Assembly (NCBI GenBank): GCA_012934845.2
Contig: WNNJ02002762.1
Location: forward strand, 18,029-82,028
DNA length: 64,000 bases
Direction of reading: 5' to 3'
Source: Pomphorhynchus laevis
Lineage: Eukaryota > Acanthocephala > Palaeacanthocephala > Echinorhynchida > Pomphorhynchidae
Positions 43,263-52,856 of the stretch are shown in pieces (the stretch's first letter is position 1; every line of letters begins with the position of its first letter). The notes beneath the pieces were generated by a model. It saw only the letters and a list, made by a program, of their open reading frames with translations. It was not told the origin of the DNA and made no database searches. The translations under genes and the position numbers were made by a program.

Positions 43263-44218
43263 CTGTACGGATGCACATCTAGAGTCTATGAAATTTGAAG
43301 AAATTCTCGTGTCAATTAGAGCTCTAATGTCATTATTTTTTATACTAACTGTAATTAGTAAGCCCTGTAATTGTCGTTCGATTGTCTGCGAAGCAGTTCG
43401 GTTGTTCGACTGGATTACTGAAATTGTCTGTGAAGTCAATTTTCGGCCTATTTCGTTGCTTAGTAAGACAAGCGCGCTCTAAATGTCCTTGTTTGTTGCA
43501 GTAATGACATGTAGCGTCACGAGCAGGACAATCGGATCGCCGATGTGATCGTCCACCGCAGAAAATGCATTTTCGCTGAGATTTTTGAACAAACGCTTAA
43601 GTTTTATCTCGAGAGCGAGTCGTGGAATCTCCTGATTGCGATCGACACAGTTAGACTCTAAAATCCGTTGTCTAATGAAATTAGACGCAATTCCGGCAAT
43701 GAAAGCATCGCGAATAATCACATTCCGATGCTCCTATGAACCCAAAGGATTAAATGTGCAGCGTCGAGCGAGGGATGCAAAATTATCCATGTAATCCTTG
43801 ACTGATTGATCATTCTTTTGCTTGGATGTATATAGCTTGTATCGATCGAAGAGAGGATTTCGGGTTGCCGTGAACGATTTGGAATAGATGTCCATCGCAT
43901 CTTTGAACGTTTTGCAAGCATAAACTCGCGCGAACAGCGCGTGTGAGAGATGATTCATAAGAATATCAAGCTTATCAGCGTCGGTAGGTGTTTCCAAAAG
44001 AGCGATGAACGCGTCGAAACGATATCGCCAGTGTTCCCATTGCTGTTGTGCATCGTCCGAATTGGGAAGTAGAGTAAGCTGTTCAGGCTTTAAATATCGC
44101 TCCATCAGTAATAACAATATTGAATAAATTGTGGTGAACCAAACTAGGCTTTATTCAATATCTAAAAATATGTAAAAGTAGAAACATTTAAACATAGTTC
44201 AGTTATTAAATCACAACA
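43263..44218 (-). mobile_element. Ty3/Gypsy LTR element 3: LTR, gag and protease fragment, broken
   Basis: A fossil. From the right on the minus strand: an 89-bp 5' LTR (44218-44130), a leader of ~25 bases, a gag-like frame (MERYLKPEQLTLLPNSDDAQ), a second gag part (RDAFIAGIASNFIRQRILES), a decayed zinc knuckle and the start of a protease (RALIDTRISSNFID). Several breaks; everything from RT onward is missing. The gag start is close to that of Gypsy 2 (MEKFLKPESLSLEPNSNN), so they belong to one lineage. Confidence 0.75.
44117..44161 (-). promoter_or_regulatory. Self-priming site of Gypsy 3 (leader site and LTR partner)
   Basis: Plus-strand ATATTGAATAAA (44117-44128), just outside the LTR, is the exact inverse complement of TTTATTCAATAT (44150-44161) inside it. 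In the sense orientation the leader site starts one base after the LTR, where the primer-binding site lies. Confidence 0.65.
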
Positions 44219-44234
44219 CATATGACTTGGTAAA

Positions 44235-45035
44235 TGTGTGTAAGCGGTCGTTTAAGGTTGGTTATTGTAATTTGCGAAGCTTACTTTGCAATTTAGACGA
44301 ATTTCGCTGCTATATGAAGACATCAAATTACCATGTTTTTGCAATTTCTGAAAATTGGCTTCACGATAATAACACTGAAAATATATTGAACGTAGATGGT
44401 TATCGTATCATTCGTGTAAACAGAGCGTCGCAGAGTAGAGGTGGAGGAGTCGTTTTATATATTAAATCCAACATCATTGTTGATAACATAGCGCAGTACT
44501 TTAATCCGTGTGGAACTTGTGAACTCGTATTTGCAAGTATGTCAGTAACGCATTAGCAGTTCACTCTTGGTGTTCTATATAGAACTCCTCAAGCTGACTG
44601 CATGGCTAAGGAGTTTTGTAAATTCGTTAGGAGTGCGTTCAGTTGTTCAAGCACATGCATTTTCGTTAGTGACTTCAACATTCCAGGTGTTGGTATTTGC
44701 GTAAATAATTCGTCTCGGTAATTCGGTTGTGCCACCGATAGGAAACTATGGGAATTTATGGATGGGGAACTTTTGCTTTTTCAGCATGTTGATTTTCATA
44801 CAAGGTTATCTTCCTCGTATTTTTCAGTTCTCGATATAATCTTTTCACATACAATTAACTACATCTATGACCTATGGTATGAAGCTCCTATGGGTAGCAA
44901 CGATCACTGCGTTATAAAGTTTAGTGTCAATATAGCCGGTGCTCAATTAGGCGATAATTCTGAGCCTGTATTATCAAAGGCTACAATGCTAAGCCTGTAT
45001 ATATTAATATTATCTGTATTAACTAATCCGCAACC
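44235..45035 (+). mobile_element. CR1-like LINE F, endonuclease domain fragment
   Basis: Reads VGYCNLRSLLCNLDEFRCYM ... ENWLHDNN ... RGGGVVLYIKSN ... LGVLYRTPQ ... SDFNIPG ... LDIIFSH ... MGSNDHCVIKF, the AP-endonuclease motif series of a CR1-like element. Stops occur near 44554 and 44720. There is no RT. It ends where LINE A6 begins. Confidence 0.75.
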
Positions 45036-46086
45036 ATTCCAATAAACACATATCAACATCCAACGCGTCAACACAAACTACCCCCCGTCGTTTCAAATGT
45101 CCTTTCTCCACTCACCGACCCTGCCACAATATACACTTTTTCCATTCCATGTCATCTTCACTCTCCGACACTCCCCGTCCCGTCTTTCCCGTCTCGTTTC
45201 TCAATAACTTGCATCCATCAATCAAAATCAAGTCCACCAACCTCCACGATCCTTCTACTCCTAACCTTTCCTCACATCGCTTGAGACCCTCATTATTATC
45301 ATTATCCTCTATGTCTCCCGTCGTCAAACCAAATCCCTCCAAATCATCAACTGCCAGCTCTTCTATCGTGATCTCACCCACTCACGTCAGTCGTCCTCCT
45401 TTACGAATGCGCTGTCCTTCTCGTGATCGTAGCGTCATCATCACTAATATCACGCCCTCCAACACCTTATCTCCACAAGCACATCTCAACCACGATGTTT
45501 CGGCCTTCAGATCCATTCTCTCGGCTATTGTTCCTGCGGATAAACCATTCTTTATCAAAGACATTTATCCTGTCTCATTCATTCGTCTAAACAAATCTTC
45601 TCAATCTAATCCTTCCCAGCCACCTCTCCTAAAAATTGTTTTCAAGCATTGCTCTTACGCGTCTTCTGTCTTCTCTAAACGATTTAAACTCATGTCATCT
45701 TCAACCACTCGAATTTACCCCGATCGCACCCCTTCTGAAATCGCTCAAATCTCTTCAGCCCGCATCAAAAACGCTGTCGCGAAGAAAACGGCGAAACATC
45801 ACTCTCCATCCGAAACATAGACGGAAATTTTCAAGTTGTCCACACCCGTCCCATAATTCGATGGCGCTTTATCTCCCCTATGTGTCTTCTCTACAAGCCC
45901 CTACCACCACTACACACGGTTTCCGCCTCGGCCTCCTCAACACTAGATCTATTCTCAATAAATCCGATCTTATCCTCAACCTATTCACCAAGCGATCCAT
46001 CAATCTCTTCTGCCTCACCGAATCCTGGCACTCATATTCCGACAACCTTTCCATTCGCCGTATGCTCTCTGCCGGTTGCTCCCTAG

Positions 46087-46290
46087 TGTGAGAACAAAGT
46101 GTGAGTTAACCAGTGTGAGAACTTTGTTCTCGTCCTTTGAAATAATTGTTTTTACAGAGTCGTGGTTAAAACCTCACATCATAGATTCAGAAATTTCCAT
46201 CGATGGGAAAGCCAAAATCCGAGCATATCGGCAAATTTGCCGGTGTGGTGGGGTGATCATATATGCTTAAGAAGTTCATACAACTCGTCA
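46087..46290 (+). mobile_element. Endonuclease patch from a different LINE inside A6
   Basis: Reads VRTLFSSFEIIVFTESWLKP ... SEISIDGK ... CRCGGVIIYA, the TESWL and GGG(V)xIY motifs of another CR1-like endonuclease. The patch begins and ends inside LINE A sequence and takes the place of about 1 kb of the A endonuclease and linker. Confidence 0.7.
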
Positions 46291-46882
46291 AGTACGCGAT
46301 TTCCGCTCGATCACTCCGTCTTTCCGTGATTCCTATCTTGCTCTTCCCCGGTCTCATCTCCACCTACTACGTACCAAATGCAACTCCTTCTGGCAGCATA
46401 AAATCATCACTTCATTCAACTCTAAGACTCACTGGCATACTTTTAACTCAATCCTGGCTCGTTCCTACACGCCGTGCAACATCAATGCTAATGATTATTC
46501 GTCATTTCTCCAGACTAAAGTATCCACGCTGTTCTGACACACCCCGGTCTCCATCCTATGCCACTCTGCCCAGTCTAATCTCATCCTTCCGAAACTCTTT
46601 CATCTTCTCCCTGTATCACCTACAGAAGTATCATCTGTCCTCATGTCCTTGCCCAACAAAACCTCACCTGCCGATCCCCTGCCTACCCACATATTAAAAT
46701 CTATATGCTCATCGATATCCTCATTTATCACAACCTTGTTTAACTCGTCCATCCGCAGTCGTAACTTCCCTTCACACTAGAAATCCGCAATCGTTCGTCC
46801 CCTCCTTAAGAAACAATCGCTCGACCCCTCCTTTCCTTCTAACTATCGCCCCATTTCACTACTCCCTACTCTTTCAAAGCTC

Positions 46883-48160
46883 TTGGAACGCCTCATCTTA
46901 ATACAAATCAACGTGTATCTCTCCTCATCCAATCTGTGCCCTCCTTTCCAATCCGCTTTCCGCTCTAATCACTCGACAAAAATCGCATGCATAAAGGTGT
47001 ACAACGACTTACTCATTTCTCGAGACAAGGCTCTATATAGTGTTCTCATCTCCCTCGACCTCTCCTCCGCATTCGACATTGTCGACCACTCCGTCCTCCT
47101 TTCTCGCCTTCGTAATGATTACGGCTTTTCTTCTTCCTCTGTAGCTTGGTTCGCCTCATATCTATCCGACCGTTCCTTTCGCGTCTGTTCTAATTCATCA
47201 TCCTCCCATCCCATCCCTATTTTTTGCGGGGTTCCACAGGGTTCAGTCCTAGGTCCCCTGCTTTTCTCTATTTTGCTTGGCGATCTCTCTCCATTTATCA
47301 AACCTTACTCCTTTAACGTTATGCAATACGCCGATGACATTCTAATCTATGCTCATGCACCCGCACATCGCATACACGATATCGGCATTTCTGCCTCCAA
47401 CTGTCTTTCTTCTATCTACAAACGTCTCTCCAATCTCCATCTCGTTCTAAACCCCAAAAAGTCCAAAAAAATGTGGATCCTCCCCCGTAAACCAAACATA
47501 TCTCCTCCCATTGTATCTTTTGCCTTATCGATCATCCCTATAGTTCACAATCTCACTTTCTTAGGCTTCCATTTCGATGATCACCTTTCCCTTAAACCCT
47601 TCGTCCGTGACAAGGTCCGCTCGTCTAACTTAATTCTTCGTGACATCTGCCGTATCCGCCCCCTTCTCGACTTCCGTTCTTGTATGTCTCTTCTTTCATC
47701 GCTTCTTTTCCCTAAAATCGATTACTGCCTTAGCCTTTTCGCCAATTCTCCAAAATCCATCATCCTACCCCTACAACGAATAATCAACACCGCCGTTCGA
47801 GTGCTCTTTCGTCTCCGTCGCTTCGACCACACATCCACATATTTTGCCCAACTCTCCTGGCCCACCATCCACATCCGCATCAAACTCCGCCTTCTTCTCG
47901 TTACTTTTCGTCTCATCGCTGTCGGCTCCCCATCGTTCATCAACCTTCCTTTCTTAGACGATACTCGCCCCACCTCGCTATCGCTTCGTTCCTGTCATAC
48001 CCTCTTACTCCACGTTCCTAATTACTCCAACAACTACGATCTCCGATCCTTCCTCGTCGCCGCCTCACTCGCCTGGAATCAACTCCCTCTCGACGTCCGC
48101 CGCGCTCCCTCTTTTATCACATTCAAACACCTCCTCCGTTCACACCTTCTCGACACCTGA
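46883..48160 (+). CDS. LINE A6 ORF2: RT core and C-terminal region
   Basis: A 425-residue open frame with [54 protein letters not shown], the thumb and the closing WNQLPLDVRRAPSFITFKHL. Catalytic residues are kept, but the segment just upstream has a stop (46779) and the endonuclease is lost, so it is inactive as an element. KSKKMWIL replaces KSKIMWIL. Confidence 0.85.
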   Translation: MERLILIQINVYLSSSNLCPPFQSAFRSNHSTKIACIKVYNDLLISRDKALYSVLISLDLSSAFDIVDHSVLLSRLRNDYGFSSSSVAWFASYLSDRSFRVCSNSSSSHPIPIFCGVPQGSVLGPLLFSILLGDLSPFIKPYSFNVMQYADDILIYAHAPAHRIHDIGISASNCLSSIYKRLSNLHLVLNPKKSKKMWILPRKPNISPPIVSFALSIIPIVHNLTFLGFHFDDHLSLKPFVRDKVRSSNLILRDICRIRPLLDFRSCMSLLSSLLFPKIDYCLSLFANSPKSIILPLQRIINTAVRVLFRLRRFDHTSTYFAQLSWPTIHIRIKLRLLLVTFRLIAVGSPSFINLPFLDDTRPTSLSLRSCHTLLLHVPNYSNNYDLRSFLVAASLAWNQLPLDVRRAPSFITFKHLLRSHLLDT

Positions 48161-48237
48161 TTCACAGTCTTGTTTTGTTGTGGTCATGTAAGCGTGCGCT
48201 GGCACGCATTTGCCACTTTAAAATAAATCCTTTTTTT

Positions 48238-49145
48238 GAGGGATTTGGTTTGACGACGGGAGACATAGAGGATAATGATAATAAAGAGGGTGGCAAGCGA
48301 TGTGAGGAAAAGTTATGAGTGGAAGGATAGTTGAGGTTGGTGGAGGTGATTTTGATTGATGGATGCAAGGTATTGAGAAACGAGACGGGAAGGACGGGAC
48401 GTGGGGTGTCGGGGAGTGAAAATACATTAGTTGTAACAATTTGCGGCTTCGTCAGTGTCTCGGTAGATTTATCATAAACTTGACAAAATCTATCTTGCTG
48501 CGATACAATTTGCGGCTCCTTCAGATTATCTGATGATGGATTATCTGATGATGACGTAGAAACGCAATGAGGGGTAGAAATGTAAGGTGATTTATCTGAT
48601 ACGACTAAAGAAATACTGGGTTGCAAATGGTCAATGACAGTAACATCAGAAGATTGATCTGATTGATTGGGCAAAATCGAAGGATGTATTGTAATATCTG
48701 TAGAAGATATGGGAGATTAGGAATTCTTAGAGGCAATCGAATGCGGAAGAATTAAGCATCGATGTTGAAACTTATTACAATACGAAGAGGCATGTGTGGA
48801 CATCGCTGCATTGCCAGATAGTTTCAATATATTTGTCTTGAGACTCTCTATTTCACTCTTCATCGTATTTATCATCTTAGCCGAACAGTAGCCACAGTAG
48901 AATTCGTTGTCTGCAAGGCAAGATGCCTGGGATTCTGAAGTCCAAATACTTACCCACGTGTGACAATCATTGTTTGAGCAAAGGACTTGTTGTTCAGATC
49001 CATTAGAAACATCTCTAACATCGGTGTTGGATGCGACATCGTTCGGAACTTGAGACTTTTGTTTTTTCCGACCCATTTGTATATAGTCGTTTGATTCGTG
49101 ATTTTATTCTCCTCGTTGTATGTATATTAGATTGTATGTTATCTA
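48238..49145 (-). mobile_element. L2-like LINE family A, copy A7: 5' part only (ORF1, A3 type)
   Basis: On the minus strand: 5' UTR, then ORF1 MGRKKQKSQVPNDVASNTD with the zinc cluster VLCSNNDCHTW ... FYCGYC, through to the Ser/Pro-rich middle, ending abruptly at 48238 where the T tail of A6 begins. One stop near 48719 divides the frame. A copy that keeps its 5' end but lacks its 3' end is the reverse of ordinary LINE truncation. Confidence 0.8.
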
Positions 49146-49394
49146 TTGTATAGAACTTAATATAACCAAATATAAGCAATTGTAAGTTGTTGTACTCAAG
49201 AAAATTTTTACTTGAGTCCACGTATCAGGCCACGTGAAGATAAAAAATAATGTTTGTAAATAACATAGAAAAGAAACAGTTCATGTACAAGAAAACAATG
49301 CGAATATTTAAATGTTCGGAGGGAGGATGGCATAAAATATCAAATACTTTCAACGAATTAATAGAAAACATTTAAAATTACATTTTGATTAAAA
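49146..49394. other. Spacer
   Basis: AT-rich, nothing recognised. Confidence 0.4.
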
Positions 49395-49912
49395 TAAGTA
49401 TTTTTCTTGGATAATTATTATCTTTTTAATCTTCAAAAACTCCATGACCTGCTAGCATTCCCATTATCAGAGATGTTTAAAATGTCTCTATATACATCAT
49501 GCATCCTGATCAGTGAAAGCGATCTCACATTACTTTTATATACAAAAATGGGAACAGAAGACCCGTTCAATTATCGCCCTGTAAGTCTGACAAGTGTTGT
49601 ATGTAAATATCTTGAAAGGATCGTGCATAAATACATAACTTCTCATATGAATAGATTAAAACTTCTGCACCCTTCTCGACATGGATTTGCACTGGTCGTT
49701 CATGCTTCAGTAATTTAATCATGGCTAGTGCAAATTTGACGGATATAGTAGCGGATGTGGTGTAGGGTCGATGTAATTTTTATCGATTTTAGCAGGGCGT
49801 TTGACCGAGTACCATATGAACCTCTGTAAGTAGTTTTAGCTAAATACGGAATCGATCCCCATGTAGTTCGTTGGATTAGTTCGTTCTTAAAGAGTCGATC
49901 ATTTCTCGTCGA
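49395..49912 (+). mobile_element. CR1-like LINE RT fragment fused to LINE A8
   Basis: Reads [40 protein letters not shown], then [16 protein letters not shown] and VRWISSFLKSRSFLVD, RT motifs of a CR1-like element, with stops and frame changes. The sequence passes in one step (about 49912) into the C-terminal end of LINE family A. Confidence 0.75.
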
Positions 49913-50090
49913 TGCCCCACTCGCCTGGAATCAACTCCCTCTCGACGTCCGCCACGCTCCCTCCTTTATCACATTCAATCATCTCCTCCGTTTACACCTC
50001 GACAAATGATTTACATTTTTGTTTTTTTTTGTGGTCATGTAAGCGTGCGCTGGCACGCATTTGCCACGTTAAAATAAATCTTTTTTTATT
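49913..50090 (+). mobile_element. L2-like LINE family A, copy A8: 3' end only
   Basis: Starts PLAWNQLPLDVRHAPSFI, then the stop, the 3' UTR, the hairpin GCGTGCGCTGGCACGC (50043-50058) and AATAAATC plus T7. Confidence 0.85.
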
Positions 50091-50216
50091 AAGTGAAACT
50101 AGTTATGACTGTTTTCTGTTCCATTTTAGACAATGTTGTTAGGTGGAGTAATGAGACAGTACTGATGTTAAATATCAGTACTAAAAACTATCCTGATACC
50201 CATTAACTACTTACAA

Positions 50217-50333
50217 TTATTCCTGTCAGTTCCAGATTATTCCTGTCAGTTCCAGATTATTCCTGTCAGTTCCAGATTATTCCTGTCAGTTCCAGATTAT
50301 TCCTGTCAGTTCCAGATTATTCCTGTCAGTTCC
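50217..50333 (+). repeat. 5' tandem array of LINE family B, 20-bp unit, six copies
   Basis: TCCTGTCAGTTCCAGATTAT starts at 50221, 50241, 50261, 50281 and 50301, and a sixth begins at 50321 and exits into TCCGCTCGC. The full units are identical. It lies 46 bases before ORF1 and shares CAGTTCCAGAT and the exit sequence with the array before LINE A2. Likely a promoter-type 5' UTR array. Confidence 0.9.
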
Positions 50334-50378
50334 GCTCGCTACGCTCGCGGATTGAGCTCAATCTATCGATAAAAGGTC

Positions 50379-51671
50379 ATGCATAAAAAAGCGCGATCTA
50401 AGATCCCTGTTCCTAATCAACAATCTTCCACATCTAAATGCAATGATGGTTATACCAGCTTTGAAGTTGGATGCGATTCCAAAGATTGCGATGTATGGAC
50501 ACTTGTTCGTGTTAAAATATCCGACCACTCAGTGTATAAACTTAAACATTTCACTTGCGGTTTTTGTACATCAGTACGACTACTACAGTTATCCTGCTCA
50601 TCTACTCCTGTATCACACACTACCACTCAGACCAATGCTGTTTTAGATGTTTCCCTCGCATCAACACCTGACTTCGCATCATATAATCCCATTATTGAAC
50701 CTACTCTCTCACACACTCCTCGTTCAACTACGTACCAAACTTCCATTAATCTTTCTCATTCTAACAATGCTAACGGCAAAGCTTTTCATCTCGTACTTCC
50801 TCTTTCCTATTCCTCCCCCAATCTAAATAAATCTCAAACTTCTTTATTCTCCTCACGAACTCCTTACTCGACCCCCCCCTGTATCACCTCTCAATAATTT
50901 ACACCCTTCCATCAAAATCATTTCCAGTAACATTTCCGATCAACTAATTCAACACTCCATTCCTGTCACTCATGCCCCAACCTATTTTAATTCTCCTTAC
51001 TCTACCTCCCACGTAACACTTCCCAATAAGTTACATCCTTCATTTAAAATCATATCCAGTCACATCTCTGATCAACCGATTCAACACCCCGCTCCTGTCA
51101 CACTTGCTCCAACCAATATTAATTCTTTATCAAGCACCCCTGTCATTTCCACTTCTATCTGCTCATCTACCTCGACTCCTACCAGCTCTGTCCGTCCACC
51201 ACTTCCACGAAATCGTTTTCCTTCGCGCGATCGCTGTATAATCATATCAAACTTAAAGCTTTCCGAATCTGCTTCTCCACAATCTCGCCTCGATGATGAT
51301 GTATCTGCTTTCAGGTCTATCCTAGCAACCATTCTTCCTGATGATAACCCATCACTCTTCAATAATATCGCTCCTGTATCCTTTATTCGTTTAAACAAAT
51401 CCACTAAATCAAATCATCTCAGTCCTCCACTCTTAAAAATCGTTTTCCGACATAGTTCACATGCCTCTTCGGTACTCTCCCAACGTTTTAAACTTCTTAC
51501 CACTTCATCTACTTGCCGTATCTTTCCTGACCGCTCCCCTTCTGATATTGCCCAGCTCAATTTAGCTCGCATTGAAAAACATCGACGTGAAACAAACGGC
51601 GAGTCATCCTTATCTATACGTAAAATCAACGGAAATTTTCACGTTCTTCACACAAGGCCAAAAATTCGATA
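50379..51671 (+). CDS. LINE B ORF1 (one frameshift)
   Basis: Starts MHKKARSKIPVPNQQSSTSK. Zinc cluster EVGCDSKDCDVWTLVRV ... FTCGFC at ~25-65. After the frame change near 50875 it continues SPLNNLHPSIKIISSNISDQ, and a second, similar unit NKLHPSFKIISSHISDQPIQ follows ~137 bases later, an internal duplication absent from family A. The C-terminal domain is RLDDDVSAFRSILATILPDD ... PPLLKIVFRH ... FPDRSPSDIAQLNLARIEKH. Ends at TAG 51672. Confidence 0.75.
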
Positions 51672-51689
51672 GCGTCCCATCTCTCTCCC

Positions 51690-52856
51690 TTGTCTTCTTC
51701 GCTAGTCGATCTCGCTCCTAAGCATACTTTTCGTCTTAGTCTATTCAATACTCGCTCCATTCTTCATAAAGCTGATATGCTTCTCGATATCTTCGATCAA
51801 TTATCTATCGATATTCTCTGCATTACCGAATCCTGGCACACTGACTCCAACGATCTTGCTATTCGTCGTCTATGTCGCTCTGGTTGTTCTCTAGTTGAAT
51901 CAGCTCGTCAAATTACATCTCATACATCTACTGCGTCTAACCATGGCGGTATTGTTGCCATTGCTCGTCACCCAATGTCTTTACGTAAAATCAACGTTAA
52001 CATCCGTTACACCTCGTTCGAATTACTCATATGCAGATTATCAACTCCTTTCCCTCTGGAACTTGTGATTGTATACCGTCCAGGTTCAGTTGCCCCATCA
52101 CGTATCTTCTTTAACGACCTTGCAGATCTAATGTCTCACTGTTCATTGTCTTGTACTCCTTCTTTTGTTCTCGGTGACTTTAACATTCGTCTTGATCGCC
52201 CGTCTGACTCTGACTCTATCACTTTAACTAATCTTTTTTCTGATTTTAACTATAAATTACTTTCAACAAGCCCAACTCATATTCTCGGCGGTGCTCTCGA
52301 CATCATTGCTGTTCCTAACTGCTTCAATGACTATACCTCCTTGTCAATTACTGATCCTGGTTTGTCCGATCATTTCCTTGTCACTCTTACTCTTACTCGT
52401 CCCCATCCTCCTTCTCCGCCTTTACCATTATCTACACCAAGTCGACCCTGGAAGCTTCTCGATATCCCTATTCTCTGCACAGCCTTACTCAATTCTTCAC
52501 TCTTTTCACTTCCTCTTAACTATCTCTCTCCCGATGATCTCTGCATTCTGTTTGATTCTGAACTTACGTCGATCCTCAATAACCTTCTACCTAGTCGACT
52601 TCGACGTTCCCAGCGCTTGCGCCATGCTCCCTGGTTCGATTCTGACTGTAGTCTTTCTAAGCGTCGACTCCGTCACTCTTTTCGTATGTATAAACGCTTT
52701 CTTAAACGTTCACCCAACTCACTCCCTCCAAATCTTCGTGATTCCTACTTTTCTCAACGCCGTTCACATCTCATTCTTATACGTACTAAACGTACTCTCT
52801 TTTGGCGAAATCAACTCGAGTCATCTTCAACTCTAAATCTCATTGGAAAATCTTAA
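51690..52856 (+). CDS. LINE B ORF2, first part: endonuclease
   Basis: AP-type endonuclease motifs: FRLSLFNTRSILHKADMLLD, ILCITESWHTDSND, VIYRPGS, FVLGDFNIRLDRPSDSD and DPGLSDHFLVTL. Linker HAPWFDSDCSLSKRRLRHSF. The start codon is uncertain since the first in-frame codon here is TTG. The frame ends in a shadow after ~52830. Confidence 0.8.
   Translation: MSSSLVDLAPKHTFRLSLFNTRSILHKADMLLDIFDQLSIDILCITESWHTDSNDLAIRRLCRSGCSLVESARQITSHTSTASNHGGIVAIARHPMSLRKINVNIRYTSFELLICRLSTPFPLELVIVYRPGSVAPSRIFFNDLADLMSHCSLSCTPSFVLGDFNIRLDRPSDSDSITLTNLFSDFNYKLLSTSPTHILGGALDIIAVPNCFNDYTSLSITDPGLSDHFLVTLTLTRPHPPSPPLPLSTPSRPWKLLDIPILCTALLNSSLFSLPLNYLSPDDLCILFDSELTSILNNLLPSRLRRSQRLRHAPWFDSDCSLSKRRLRHSFRMYKRFLKRSPNSLPPNLRDSYFSQRRSHLILIRTKRTLFWRNQLESSSTLNLIGKS

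Larger units (their letters stand above)
45036..48237 (+). mobile_element. L2-like LINE family A, copy A6, with a foreign endonuclease patch
   Basis: Starts within ORF1 (PATIPTNTYQHPTR-like, 45040) and includes the ORF1 C-terminal domain and the start of the endonuclease (LGLLNTRSILNKSDLILNLF). At 46087 it is replaced by ~200 bases of another LINE, then resumes in the linker at ~46291. RT and C-terminus (46883-48160) are one open frame. The 3' hairpin GCGTGCGCTGGCACGC is at 48192-48207 and the tail AATAAATCC plus T7. It is 5'-truncated. Confidence 0.85.

Noticed and set aside
50217-50333. CRISPR-like array of 20-bp repeats
   Set aside because: Units are directly adjacent with no spacers, in a eukaryotic LINE 5' region.
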